Assembly: GCA_029556915.1 (NCBI GenBank)
Contig: JAKQIT010000072.1
Span: 1-64,000 of the forward strand
Source of the DNA: Pseudomonadota bacterium
Lineage (GTDB): Bacteria > Pseudomonadota > Gammaproteobacteria > Burkholderiales > Methylophilaceae
DNA length: 64,000 nucleotides
Direction of reading: 5' to 3'
The translations under genes and the position numbers were made by a program. Position 1 is the stretch's first letter, and each line of letters begins with the position of its first letter. Of the stretch, positions 50,631 through 59,469 are shown piece after piece. The notes beneath the pieces are model-generated. The model had not been told where the DNA came from. It ran no database searches and worked only from the letters and a program-made list of their open reading frames with translations.

Positions 50631-52796
50631 TTACTTCGTTTTATTATAAAGGGGTAAGTGAATACTCACCATTGCCCCTGCTTGCTGCATACTTTCAGTA
50701 AGATTATTTTCAATTTTAATACTTCCTTTGTGTTCTTCCACAATTTTTTTCACAATCGCCAAGCCAAGCCCCGTACCATGCGGCTTAGAGGTAATGTAGG
50801 GCTCAAACGCATGTTGCAGCATATCGGCTGGAAAGCCCGTGCCATTATCTTGCACGGTAAGCACCAACATGCCACCACTTATTTTCGTTTCAATCACAAT
50901 ATTTGCATTTGGCAAGTTGCTCAAAGCGTCTTGCGCATTTTGTAGTAAATTATGAATCACTTGGCGTAGCATGGTGCTGTCGCCCCCAATGTCGCAAGGT
51001 GCTTTTTCAAGCAACAAGCTAATGCTAATCGCTGGTAAATCATAAAATGAAACAACTTCTTCAATGAGCTTATTTAAATCTAGCGCCTGCATTTTGGGCG
51101 CTGGCGCGCGGGCATATTCACTAAACTCATTCACCATTCTCTTCATCGCATCCACTTGATTCACGATGGTTTCTGTTGAGCGCGTGAGAATTTTAGCGTC
51201 AGCATCGGCCAATTTACCTTGTAATTTATGCGCCATACGCTCTGCAGAAAGCTGAATAGGTGTCAGTGGATTTTTAATTTCATGCGCTAAGCGCCGTGCC
51301 ACTTCGCCCCAGGCCGCATCGCGCTGGGCTTGCACCATGGTGGTAGCATCGTCAAACACATTGACATAACCACCATCCGGCAAGCGCGTTCCACGCATGG
51401 TGATGATTTGCTTACCTTGCGTGTTAATCAGCTCAATTTGCGTTTGTGGCAAATCTTTTGTGCTAGTAACGCCGCTTTCTGTTGTGCCTTTTTCTGCCGC
51501 ATTATTGGGCAAAGCTTCTATAATCACTTGAAAAAAACTGGCTAAGCGCGTTTGCTTTTCAATGATTTTATCGGGGGTAAAACCGACGTATCGGTCTAGT
51601 GGCGCACTTAAGATATTCGCGGCTGCATCATTATATGTGCGCAATTCACCACGTTGATTAAATGCGATAACCCCAGATGACAAATGCGCAAGTATCGTTT
51701 CTAAATAGCCACGCGCAGCTTCTACGCGGGCGCGGTTACTTTCTGCCGCTTTAGTTGCATCGTCTAGCTGTTGCGTCATGCTATTAAATGATTGCACCAA
51801 TACGCCAAGCTCATCTTTACCATGTGCAGGTAATACTGTGCTGTAATCACCACTGGCAATCGCTTTGGTGCCTTCAGCCAACACCGTTAGTGGTGCGGAC
51901 AGGCGACGACTCAATACAAACGCAATTGCTACGGCACTTAACATCGCCAACATCATGACTAAAGTGAGTGTGAGCGCAAATACCTCGCGCAAGGCAGTGC
52001 GACTATAGGAAAGTTGCTGGTAATCTTGATACACATCTTGTACCCGCTCAGCGGTTGTCGCTAACTGTTCTGGTACGGGTTGTAGTAGTTGCAATATTCG
52101 TGTTTCACCTTCTAGCGTTTGCGAGCTGACGGGTGTAAGCACACGCAAATATAGGCCTTTATTGGTTATTGGCTCAATACTGCCTATCGTACGATTTTTT
52201 GCCTGCCTAAGTTGCGCCAATGTGGGCAACTCAGGTAAAAACGTGGCCGAATCGCTGCTAGACACCTCTAAAATTCGTCCCTGTACAGTAAGCAAAGTGG
52301 CGTCTTGTATGCCACTTTTTTCACGCAAATCATTCAACATTGAACGTGATTTTTCAGGTTGATACACGAGGCTAATCGCCATGTCTTTACTTTTTTCTTT
52401 TAGGTCACTGAGCATGACATCCAAAGCTGTTCGACCTAAATTTAACCCGCCCTCAAGTGCTGCTTCTACTTTTAAATTAAACCAAGATTCAATCGAGCGC
52501 GTCAAAAAATTCACAGAAACCAAATACACAATCAAACCAGGAATCAATGCCATCATGGCAAAACTGGCGAGTAAGCGTAGAGTAAAACGGCTTCCCATCA
52601 CGCGTTTACGAATTTGCCTCACCATTCGCCAGACTTGGTAAACAATCAGCACCACAAGGCAGGCCGCCAAAGTGATGTTGAGCGTGACAAGTAATGTGTA
52701 ATACTCACCTGAGGCAGCAGTATTAGCGCTCGCGTTTGATAAAAGATACAGTAAAAATAAGCCTAAAACTGTGCTGAAAATTGCAACGTATTTCAT
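50631..52796 (-). CDS. ntrY: NtrY-like sensor histidine kinase
   Basis: A 721-residue membrane histidine kinase: N-terminal helices (AIFSTVLGLFLLYLLSNA; LNITLAACLVVLIVYQVW), an extracytoplasmic loop, a HAMP domain (VLSRRLSAPLTVLAEGTKAIASGDYS), a PAS domain (ILAHLSSGVIAFNQRGELRTYN), the phospho-histidine in ARRLAHEIKNPLTPIQLSAERM and an HATPase domain ending ISIHLPLY. NtrY-NtrX controls redox, nitrogen or envelope responses in various proteobacteria; the signal here is unknown. It overlaps the DUF4390 gene by 4 bases. Confidence 0.93.
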   Translation of the reverse strand: MKYVAIFSTVLGLFLLYLLSNASANTAASGEYYTLLVTLNITLAACLVVLIVYQVWRMVRQIRKRVMGSRFTLRLLASFAMMALIPGLIVYLVSVNFLTRSIESWFNLKVEAALEGGLNLGRTALDVMLSDLKEKSKDMAISLVYQPEKSRSMLNDLREKSGIQDATLLTVQGRILEVSSSDSATFLPELPTLAQLRQAKNRTIGSIEPITNKGLYLRVLTPVSSQTLEGETRILQLLQPVPEQLATTAERVQDVYQDYQQLSYSRTALREVFALTLTLVMMLAMLSAVAIAFVLSRRLSAPLTVLAEGTKAIASGDYSTVLPAHGKDELGVLVQSFNSMTQQLDDATKAAESNRARVEAARGYLETILAHLSSGVIAFNQRGELRTYNDAAANILSAPLDRYVGFTPDKIIEKQTRLASFFQVIIEALPNNAAEKGTTESGVTSTKDLPQTQIELINTQGKQIITMRGTRLPDGGYVNVFDDATTMVQAQRDAAWGEVARRLAHEIKNPLTPIQLSAERMAHKLQGKLADADAKILTRSTETIVNQVDAMKRMVNEFSEYARAPAPKMQALDLNKLIEEVVSFYDLPAISISLLLEKAPCDIGGDSTMLRQVIHNLLQNAQDALSNLPNANIVIETKISGGMLVLTVQDNGTGFPADMLQHAFEPYITSKPHGTGLGLAIVKKIVEEHKGSIKIENNLTESMQQAGAMVSIHLPLYNKTK

Positions 52797-53401
52797 TTTG
52801 CAGGTTCGAGCTTAATTTCAGGCTTAGGCTCCGCTTTAGGAAGCTGATTGACAAAATTTGGCGTCCACTCAAAACGCTGGCTGGACATGTGCCACTCATC
52901 ATCGGCCTGCAGGGCTTGGGGAAGTTTTTTTGTATCTAGTCGCATGAGCAAAGCCGCTTTTAAATGCTCTTCATTTTCTATTTCGGATTTTTTAAATACA
53001 TTTAAACCACTGATATAGGATAAATCATCCAACGCCTCATCTAAACGAACAAAAGTTTTTTGTTGCTCGCCGCGAGTAACGATAAATTGCCTTGAGAGCG
53101 CATGGTAATTGAGCGCGACTTCATGAGAAACCGTCACTACCTCATCATCAAACCAATATTTTCTAGGCTTGCTCAGTTGAAACTCTAAAATAAATTTCAG
53201 CACAAAGCCCTTGCTAATGGCATCTTCAACTTTTGGGCTAAATTTCATATCCACATCGGCGTTGAGTTCATACATGTCGCCGACTGCAACTAATTCGGCA
53301 GTGTTGATATGCAGGTTTGTATTTCCCGCTACGGCAAACTGAGGAATAAAGACTAGCAACCACGCACAAAGGACTAATTTAATTTTTTTGCAATAGTGCA
53401 T
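52793..53401 (-). CDS. DUF4390-domain exported protein
   Basis: A protein of about 202 residues. A start at the ATG at 53401 gives MHYCKKIKLVLCAWLLVFIP followed by QFAVAG, a good signal peptide; a longer form starting 7 codons upstream is less likely. The mature domain (LNINTAELVAVGDMYELNADVDMKF; GFVLKFILEFQL; VTVSHEVALNYHALSRQFIV) matches DUF4390. It is consistently encoded between rsmB and ntrY in betaproteobacteria, so a role in periplasmic sensing with NtrY is likely but unproven. It overlaps rsmB at its start. Confidence 0.85.
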   Translation of the reverse strand: MHYCKKIKLVLCAWLLVFIPQFAVAGNTNLHINTAELVAVGDMYELNADVDMKFSPKVEDAISKGFVLKFILEFQLSKPRKYWFDDEVVTVSHEVALNYHALSRQFIVTRGEQQKTFVRLDEALDDLSYISGLNVFKKSEIENEEHLKAALLMRLDTKKLPQALQADDEWHMSSQRFEWTPNFVNQLPKAEPKPEIKLEPAK

Positions 53402-54728
53402 AAAAAAAGCCGTCATGCGCAATGGTGGGAATGAGCTGCCCTTGTTGCTGGGTAATGTTGTGATGCAATGAATGCGCAGGTAAAACGAAAGGCAACTGCT
53501 GCGCGTCTGGATTATTTTTTAGAAATTGATTCACTTGTTGTTGATTTTCTTCATTAAAAACCGAACAGGTTACATAAAGCAATTTACCATTCTTTGCCAA
53601 CATCTGCCATAAATTCGCCAAAATTTTAGCCTGCTGCGTTGCAAAAAAGCCCACATCCGCCTCACGACGTAGCCACTTAATATCTACATGACGACGCACA
53701 ATCCCAGAGGCTGTACAAGGAACATCGGCTAATATACGATCAAATGGTTTGCCATCCCACCAATTATTTTGGGCTGCATCGCCTTGCAAAATATTCGCCT
53801 GTAACTTGAGACGCTGTAGATTACTTTTTACACGCTCTAATCGTGTTGCATCAGTATCTAAAGCGGTCATCTGCAGATTTGCCATTTCTAACATATGGCT
53901 GGTTTTTCCGCCTGGCGCGCAACATGCATCTAACACCCGCATATTGGGTTGAGCGTCTATTAAATTGGCGGCTAGTTGCGCACCATAATCTTGCACCGAA
54001 ACGACACCATCTAAAAAACCAACCAAGTTTTCTACGGGCACTGGCTTTGCCAAAACAACGGCTTGCCCGCCCAAATGTGACGCTTCAATATCTTGCCGCG
54101 CAAGTAGCTGTAAATATGCCTCAACTGTTATTTTTTGTGCATTCACCCGCAAGGTCATCGGTGGATGTTGGTTGCCTGCAACCAACATGCTTTGCCAATC
54201 AGTTGGATATTGATTTTTTAGCTTGTTAATCCACCATTGTGGATAAGAATAGGTAGCGACTTCGTTATTTTTTATCTTGTTAGCCAGCGCGTCTTTTTGT
54301 CTCAGAAAATTACGCAATACACCATTCACCAAGCCCTTTGCCCAGCGTGGTTTAGCATAGCTAGCCGCTTTTACAGCTTGATTCACAATGGTAAAGTCTT
54401 CTGCTTGGTCATGCAGCAGTTGGTAAACTGCCACTAAAAGTAATGCTGTCACATGTGAATTACTTAAAGGCTTTTCAAGTAATTGTGTTAGGTAAGCATT
54501 CACCTCGCCATAATTGCGTAGCGTGCCATAACTCAAATCTGCCGCTGCCCCGCGTTGCTGAGGTGTGGCTTTGGCAAATCCGGCTAAAGCGTGCGGCAAA
54601 GCGATTGTGAGATTGCGCCCATCCAGCACATCGGCCACTGCATCCGCAGCTATTTGTTGAGAAATATACAAAGCGACTTTCAATGTTGAATAAACAAGCA
54701 TTTTAACCGCCACAGCGTTTAGATGCAC
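53379..54728 (-). CDS. rsmB: 16S rRNA (cytosine(967)-C(5))-methyltransferase RsmB
   Basis: A 449-residue enzyme with an N-terminal NusB-like domain (TLRNYGEVNAYLTQLL; VYQLLHDQAEDFTIVNQAVKAA) and a SAM-dependent methyltransferase domain: DACCAPGGKTSHMLEMA, DVPCTASGIVRRHVDIKWLR (motif IV cysteine) and YVTCSVFNEENQ (motif VI cysteine). It methylates C967 of 16S rRNA. A start at the ATG at 54701 (MLVYSTLKVALYIS) would be more typical in length. In many relatives it follows fmt; here fmt and def are about 3 kb away. Confidence 0.92.
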   Translation of the reverse strand: MHLNAVAVKMLVYSTLKVALYISQQIAADAVADVLDGRNLTIALPHALAGFAKATPQQRGAAADLSYGTLRNYGEVNAYLTQLLEKPLSNSHVTALLLVAVYQLLHDQAEDFTIVNQAVKAASYAKPRWAKGLVNGVLRNFLRQKDALANKIKNNEVATYSYPQWWINKLKNQYPTDWQSMLVAGNQHPPMTLRVNAQKITVEAYLQLLARQDIEASHLGGQAVVLAKPVPVENLVGFLDGVVSVQDYGAQLAANLIDAQPNMRVLDACCAPGGKTSHMLEMANLQMTALDTDATRLERVKSNLQRLKLQANILQGDAAQNNWWDGKPFDRILADVPCTASGIVRRHVDIKWLRREADVGFFATQQAKILANLWQMLAKNGKLLYVTCSVFNEENQQQVNQFLKNNPDAQQLPFVLPAHSLHHNITQQQGQLIPTIAHDGFFYALLQKN

Positions 54729-54770
54729 GCTGATAGTAAATAAAACATTTTTTGGTCAATGAAATAAACA

Positions 54771-54805
54771 AAGCCTCGTTATTTCTTGTGGAAATAACGG
54801 GGCTT
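54771..54805 (-). terminator. Terminator downstream of the glycine-zipper gene
   Basis: AAGCCTCGTTATTTC (54771-54785) pairs with GAAATAACGGGGCTT (54791-54805), a 15-bp stem with one G-U pair and loop TTGTG. On the minus strand it is followed by a T-rich stretch, ending the transcript of the gene to its right before rsmB. Confidence 0.85.
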
Positions 54806-54860
54806 AACCGAGATTAAACAGTATTCGTTTGCGAATGCTTAATCCAATTTAACTAAACTA

Positions 54861-55502
54861 TTAGTAGTGTTCACGATGGTGACGATTTTTACGGTGATGA
54901 TTGCGGTAGCCATCATCACCCCAACGTGAGTTATTATCATAACGGTCATCATAATTGGCTTGTGTAACCACTTGTCTTTGTGGAGCCACAACTACATTGA
55001 CATCAATATAACGTCCTGGGTGATCCGTTGTAACGGTGGTGTAATTTCTACCGTTATATTCATAAGTCACCAAGTAACCTGTTGTCACTGATTGCCAATT
55101 ATCAACTTGATAGCAGCTTTCTACTGGCACAGTACGCGTGCCATGACGGTAGCTGTTGTTATTCGCAATATTATTGCCTACCAACGCGCCAACCCCTGCA
55201 CCCACTGCAGCAGCAGCCACACGGCCATTACCACGACCCACAGTATTACCTAACAAGCCACCTGCTACGCCACCAATAAGTGCGCCTGCGATATTATTGT
55301 TGCTACCACGGCTATAACTTTGTTGCTGATATTCTGTGCGACACTCTTGACGTGGCACATTCACACGCTCAACTTGTGGTGTGGCAGAAATCACACGCGC
55401 CATATCATTGTATTGGTCAGTTGCCATTGCTGGACTCGCAAAAACTGCAGCAAACATAGCAGGTACTAACATTTTTTGACTTAAGCTTTTCACTACTTGC
55501 AT
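54861..55502 (-). CDS. Glycine-zipper 2TM (YMGG/SlyB-like) outer-membrane-associated protein
   Basis: A 213-residue exported protein. The signal peptide is SLSQKMLVPAMFAAVFASPAMA. A double glycine zipper (ALIGGVAGGLLGNTVGRGNG; VAAAAVGAGVGALVGNNIA) spans about residues 75-112, and RTVPVESCYQVDNWQSVTTGYLVTYEYNGR follows, as in the 17-kDa surface antigen type. The tail is rich in R, H, D and Y. Such proteins sit at the outer membrane; function is unknown. The upstream region has about 315 bases of non-coding DNA. Confidence 0.85.
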   Translation of the reverse strand: MQVVKSLSQKMLVPAMFAAVFASPAMATDQYNDMARVISATPQVERVNVPRQECRTEYQQQSYSRGSNNNIAGALIGGVAGGLLGNTVGRGNGRVAAAAVGAGVGALVGNNIANNNSYRHGTRTVPVESCYQVDNWQSVTTGYLVTYEYNGRNYTTVTTDHPGRYIDVNVVVAPQRQVVTQANYDDRYDNNSRWGDDGYRNHHRKNRHHREHY

Positions 55503-55817
55503 TTTCTTTCTCCTTTTTCTAGGCCTTAACTTTTAATATTGGCGCTAGTTTTAGTTACGCTAAATATAAGCGCGATTGATTGAAGTGTTTAATTTCAACC
55601 TCTGCTTTTATGGTGCAGATGAGCATACAACGCGGCATATTTGCGATTAGCTTACGCAAAATTGTTGCTAATTTGTAACTCATGATTTTCATTAGGTCAT
55701 CATTAACACTATAAAAAATATATTTTCTTAAGTGATATTAGTTACAAACAAGTTGAATTTAAAAGAGAATAATGCAATCACCTGCTCAATGACTGAGCAT
55801 TATTTTGGAGAATCACG
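55503..55817. promoter_or_regulatory. Divergent control region with alternative 5' hairpins
   Basis: This gap lies between the minus-strand glycine-zipper gene and the plus-strand small secreted protein. Near the right end, AATAATGC (55768-55775) can pair with GCATTATT (55797-55804), while TGCTCA (55783-55788) can pair with TGAGCA (55794-55799). The two stems share bases 55797-55799 and exclude each other; the second lies closer to the GGAG (55807-55810) of the small gene. I see no other feature. Confidence 0.35.
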
Positions 55818-56036
55818 ATGCGCAAATTAAACACAATTCTTGTCTTAACATGCCTTGCTTTTTCAAGCGTTTCGATGGCTGGCGAAACAAAAGAACCCAT
55901 CAATCAGCAAGAAACAAGTAGCGATAATAATGCAAATCAACCTAGCCAAACAAATCAACAAGTCGCAAAAGTTGACCTCACAACGATTGAAAACCCAGCA
56001 GTAAAATTGTGCCAAATTCGAGGCTCAAGATACTAA
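55818..56036 (+). CDS. Small secreted protein (72 aa)
   Basis: The protein has a signal peptide (KLNTILVLTCLAFSSVSMAG) and a mature part of about 50 residues rich in N, Q and T (ETSSDNNANQPSQTNQQVAK), ending with a single cysteine in NPAVKLCQIRG. I do not recognise a family. A GGAG ribosome-binding site at 55807-55810 precedes the ATG. A palindromic repeat follows. It is probably a periplasmic peptide of unknown role. Confidence 0.6.
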   Translation: MRKLNTILVLTCLAFSSVSMAGETKEPINQQETSSDNNANQPSQTNQQVAKVDLTTIENPAVKLCQIRGSRY

Positions 56037-56072
56037 TTTTTATCAGTGAAATACGCCCGAGAAAATTTTACA

Positions 56073-56107
56073 CCTCTGGAAGCCGCATGCAGACTGGCTT
56101 ACAGAGG
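56073..56107 (+). repeat. Dispersed palindromic repeat, copy 7
   Basis: CCTCTGGAAGCC and GGCTTACAGAGG enclose GCATGCAGACT; the left flank is CGCCCGAGAAAATTTTAC. It lies 37 bases downstream of the small secreted-protein gene. Confidence 0.9.
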
Positions 56108-56189
56108 TGGTGAAATGATTTGTGCTAAAAATAAGCCAAAAATTGACTAAATTTTGCTCTGTTTTTGCGCTACGGTTTTGACTTTTATT

Positions 56190-56470
56190 TCCCCTGCTAT
56201 CGCGCCGAGCAGCGCAAGCTTGATGGGGGATTTCGGTAAGCGGCTGTTTGAACGGAGTGACAACTAAGCTTGCGAAGCAAGCTGTTGCGACGAAGGCTAA
56301 CCTTTAGGTTAAGCGAAGCGGCCGAAGTCAATTTCCGCTTGCCGCCCAGCAAGCTTAGCAGCGCAGGAAACAAGCGATAGGGGGTAGCTTTTTCTTTGGT
56401 TTCTTTCTTTTGGCTAAACAAAAGAAAGAAACTCGCTTGTCGCGCGAGAGCGACTACTTACAATTCCACG
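56190..56470 (+). ncRNA. Structured non-coding element with multiple strong hairpins
   Basis: About 280 bases without a real gene. It holds AGCTTGC/GCAAGCT with a GAA loop (56267-56283), extended by CAAC/GTTG; a GGTTAG-type stem near 56300-56320 (TAACCT/AGGTTA); and a perfect 14-bp hairpin GTTTCTTTCTTTTG/CAAAAGAAAGAAAC (56399-56432). Similar sequence with GGGGATTTCGGTAAGC and CGAAGCGGCC segments occurs, from memory, dispersed in other proteobacteria and is often mis-annotated as short protein genes. Whether it is transcribed is unknown. Confidence 0.45.
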
Positions 56471-56489
56471 TGATGCCTTTCAGTTATTG

Positions 56490-56900
56490 CTATTTTTTAA
56501 CATTTGGCGGTATGTAAATATATTGCTCTTCATCATTGTGCTTTTTAGATTTCCTATCGCCGCAATTCGAATAGTTCGAAAAAATATCGCACACTTGATT
56601 AGCATGACAATCGTGATAATCACAAGATGGAGCATCACATGGTACATCGCAAGAAAAATCAACAAAACCAGCTTGTTTATGAAATACTTTAGAATAACGA
56701 CGATGAGCTAATCCACATTTATTTAACCTTTGCCGCAATATAAACAACCCACGCCAAACGCCAAAATATCTAATTGCTCGATAACCTAGTTGTGAGCAAC
56801 TTGGCCTTCCAGTATGAATACGATATGCACACGAAAAGCCCTTGTGTGGCGAAATATGGCTTTGGTAGAGTTTTATCATTAAAAGAGTTAAGTATCTCAT
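56490..56900 (-). CDS. YidD-like membrane protein insertion efficiency factor with Cys-rich tail
   Basis: A 136-residue protein. The first 80 residues match the YidD/DUF37 pattern: LMIKLYQSHISPHKGFSCAY, GRPSCSQLGYRAIRYFGVWRG and KCGLAHRR. An unusual C-terminal tail follows with six cysteines in about 30 residues (CDVPCDAPSCDYHDC, then VCDIFSNYSNC), ending in a charged segment. YidD assists YidC-dependent membrane insertion. The gene begins 13 bases downstream of htpX. Confidence 0.75.
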   Translation of the reverse strand: MRYLTLLMIKLYQSHISPHKGFSCAYRIHTGRPSCSQLGYRAIRYFGVWRGLFILRQRLNKCGLAHRRYSKVFHKQAGFVDFSCDVPCDAPSCDYHDCHANQVCDIFSNYSNCGDRKSKKHNDEEQYIYIPPNVKK

Positions 56901-56913
56901 GGGTGATTGTTGA

Positions 56914-57783
56914 CTAAACCACCATCGCCCTCAACTTCGCCACCCGCTCCTCCGTCTTAGGATGCGTACTAAACAAACTATCAAACGACATGCCTGATAA
57001 TGGATTAATAATCATCATCTGCCCTGTTTCCGGGTGCATTTCAGCCGTTTGGTTAGGGATTTGATGCGCATAATTATGAATTTTCGTCAGCGCATCGGCC
57101 AAGGCTTTAGGGTCTTTACTAATTTCCGCACCGCCTCTGTCTGCTTCAAATTCGCGCGCGCGTGAAATAGCCATTTGAATCAGCGAAGCAGCAAGCGGTG
57201 CTAGAAACATCATCAGCATACTTACAATCGGGCTGACGCTACGCTCACCATCTTCACTGCGGCCACCACCAAAAAACATGCCAAACTGCGCAATTGAAGA
57301 AATCGCACCCGCCACGGTGGCAGAAATGGTTGAAATTAAAGTATCGCGATTTTTAACATGGGCAAGCTCGTGCGCCATCACACCACGCAACTCGCGCTCA
57401 CTCAAAATTTGCATAATGCCCACTGTAGCTGCCACGGCTGCATGCTCTGGGTTGCGTCCTGTGGCAAAGGCGTTGGGTTGTTGCTCATTCATCACATACA
57501 CCTTTGGCATGGGCAGTTGGGCATTTTCAGCCAGCTCTTTTACCATATTGTAATAGCTGCGAAATTGGCCATCGCCATAGTTATTTTCAGAATTCACTTC
57601 TTGCGCGCCATACATTTTAAGCACGGCTTTGTCTGAAAACCAATAGGCGTAAACATTCATGCCCGCCGCAAATAGCAGAGCGAGTAACATGCCTGATTGC
57701 CCACCTAGCGCGACACCCACTACACCAAATAATGCCGTAATGCCCGCCATCAATACAAACGTTTTAATCCAGTTTCCTAACAT
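56914..57783 (-). CDS. htpX: Protease HtpX (M48B)
   Basis: A 289-residue membrane metalloprotease that degrades damaged membrane proteins. Two N-terminal helices ([38 protein letters not shown]) are followed by [13 protein letters not shown] near residue 135, a third helix pair, and the zinc-ligand Glu in [15 protein letters not shown]. The C-terminal [20 protein letters not shown] is typical. Confidence 0.96.
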   Translation of the reverse strand: MLGNWIKTFVLMAGITALFGVVGVALGGQSGMLLALLFAAGMNVYAYWFSDKAVLKMYGAQEVNSENNYGDGQFRSYYNMVKELAENAQLPMPKVYVMNEQQPNAFATGRNPEHAAVAATVGIMQILSERELRGVMAHELAHVKNRDTLISTISATVAGAISSIAQFGMFFGGGRSEDGERSVSPIVSMLMMFLAPLAASLIQMAISRAREFEADRGGAEISKDPKALADALTKIHNYAHQIPNQTAEMHPETGQMMIINPLSGMSFDSLFSTHPKTEERVAKLRAMVV

Positions 57784-57860
57784 GGGGTTCTCCTATCAAA
57801 TGCTGTTGTTAAGATGAGGCTTTTGCTAAAAAATTCAAGCTAATTTGCGATTAATGCGTT

Positions 57861-58802
57861 TTAGCCAAACACATCACCCACTTTAATTTGCTGGGCTTGG
57901 GCAAATATTTTTGCTGGTTGACGCTTGCCACCGGGCATCTGCAATTCATCTATCTTCAACACACCTCCGCCGCAAGCCGCATAGATACTGGCTTCCAGCG
58001 CGATGATTTCTCCTCGGGCATATTTTGCGGCTTCATTAGGCATATTTTGCGCTTCTGTAGCAAACCAAATTTTGCAGGTTTCTCCACGAAACTGCGCAGT
58101 TGCCACAGGAAAAGGATTGAAAGCGCGCACTTGACGTGAAATTTCCGCTGCGCTTTTTTGCCAATCAATTTTTGCTTCACTTTTTTCAAGCTTGTGCGCG
58201 TAAGTCGCCAAATTTTCATCTTGCGGAGTGCTTGGCAACACGCCATCTACCGCTAAAGTTTGCATTGCTTGCACCATTAACTCAGCGCCTTTTTTGGCTA
58301 ACGCATCATGCAAGGTTTGCGTGGTGGATTGCTCGGTAATGGGCACCACACCTTTGCTCACCATGGCACCGGCATCTAGCGCAGGCACCACTTCCATAAT
58401 CGTCACGCCTGTTTCAACATCGCCAGCCAATAATGCACGGTGAATCGGCGCCGCCCCGCGCCAGCGCGGCAACAAAGAAGCATGAATGTTATAACAGCCA
58501 AACTTGGGCATATTGAGCACATTGGTTGGAATAATCAAACCATAGGCCGCGACAACCATCACATCGGCTTGGGTAGCGGCAATTTGCGCTTGGACTTCTT
58601 CAGGCTTGAGTTTTTCTGGCTGAAACACATGCAAATTGTGCTGCAAAGCTAATTGCTTTACAGGGCTGGCTTGCAACTTCATACCGCGCCCTGCCGGGCG
58701 GTCTGGTTGCGTGAGCACCATCACAATATCATGACCAGCTTCAATTAACGCGGCCAATGCAGGCACAGCGAATTCTGGCGTTCCAGCAAAAATAATACGC
58801 AT
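57861..58802 (-). CDS. fmt: Methionyl-tRNA formyltransferase
   Basis: A 313-residue Fmt that formylates initiator Met-tRNA. Motifs: IIFAGTPEFAVPALAAL, LTQPDRPAGRGMKLQ, PVKQLALQHN, CYNIHASLLPRWRGAAPIHRALLAGD with the catalytic HxSLLPxxRG, and the C-terminal RAFNPFP segment. It overlaps def by one base. A stretch encoding LEASIYAACGGGVLKI contains a sequence strongly resembling the dispersed palindrome. Confidence 0.96.
   Translation of the reverse strand: MRIIFAGTPEFAVPALAALIEAGHDIVMVLTQPDRPAGRGMKLQASPVKQLALQHNLHVFQPEKLKPEEVQAQIAATQADVMVVAAYGLIIPTNVLNMPKFGCYNIHASLLPRWRGAAPIHRALLAGDVETGVTIMEVVPALDAGAMVSKGVVPITEQSTTQTLHDALAKKGAELMVQAMQTLAVDGVLPSTPQDENLATYAHKLEKSEAKIDWQKSAAEISRQVRAFNPFPVATAQFRGETCKIWFATEAQNMPNEAAKYARGEIIALEASIYAACGGGVLKIDELQMPGGKRQPAKIFAQAQQIKVGDVFG
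57962..58018 (-). repeat. Palindrome-like sequence inside the fmt coding region
   Basis: CACCTC (57962-57967), AAGCC with loop GCATAGATACT and GGCTT (57974-57994), a CCAG (57995-57998) and a right flank ending CCTCGGG (58012-58018) line up with the intergenic palindrome and its flank. The outer arms are degenerate, and the loop is inverted relative to the flank. Confidence 0.5.
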
Positions 58803-59302
58803 TACATAGCCCGCCGTAATTTCAACATTTTATTTTTAATACGGTTGCGTTTGAGCGGCGACAAATACTCCACAAAGACTTTTCCTAACAAATGATCCAT
58901 TTCATGCTGAATACAAACCGCCAATAAGCCTTCAGCCTCTAAACTAAAGGTTTGACCATTTTTATCTAATGCTTCTACTTTAATGTGTGCGGCGCGAGTC
59001 ACCGTTTCGTACACGCCTGGGACTGATAAACACCCTTCTTCAAACTCACGTTCGCCATCTTTTTCAATAATTTTTGGGTTGATAAACACCTGTAGTTGAT
59101 TTTTTTCTTCGCTGGTGTCGATAATCAACAATTGAATATGCTGGTTAACCTGTGTGGCCGCCAAGCCTATGCCTGGCGCGGCGTACATCGTTTGCGCCAT
59201 ATCGTCAATGAGACGGCGAATGCTTGCATCTACTTCTTTGATTGGCTTAGCAACGGTATGCAGGCGCGGATCAGGATAGTTTAATATTTCTAAAATAGCC
59301 AT
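58802..59302 (-). CDS. def: Peptide deformylase
   Basis: A 166-residue enzyme removing the formyl group from new proteins. The three motifs are [10 protein letters not shown] near residue 46, [10 protein letters not shown] near 91 (metal-binding Cys) and [19 protein letters not shown] near 132 (HExxD-type histidines). Start and length fit. It is followed by fmt and faces divergently from the LysM-dprA-smg genes. Confidence 0.97.
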   Translation of the reverse strand: MAILEILNYPDPRLHTVAKPIKEVDASIRRLIDDMAQTMYAAPGIGLAATQVNQHIQLLIIDTSEEKNQLQVFINPKIIEKDGEREFEEGCLSVPGVYETVTRAAHIKVEALDKNGQTFSLEAEGLLAVCIQHEMDHLLGKVFVEYLSPLKRNRIKNKMLKLRRAM

Positions 59303-59469
59303 AAAGTGTCTTTATTTTGATAAAAATTGTTATATTATTTTAAAATAACAATGCTTTTTTTAAAAAAGCTTGATTGTTGAATGAATTACGTGATAAATTT
59401 AACGTAATTTCGCAGTTATTGTATTGATTTTTAACCGCCTTTTTAGGCCATTAAACTGAGGTCATCAGT

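Noticed and set aside
56197..56421. Minus-strand 74-codon frame in the structured element
   Set aside because: It reads through the hairpin sequences and gives a low-complexity protein of the kind often predicted spuriously in such repeats.
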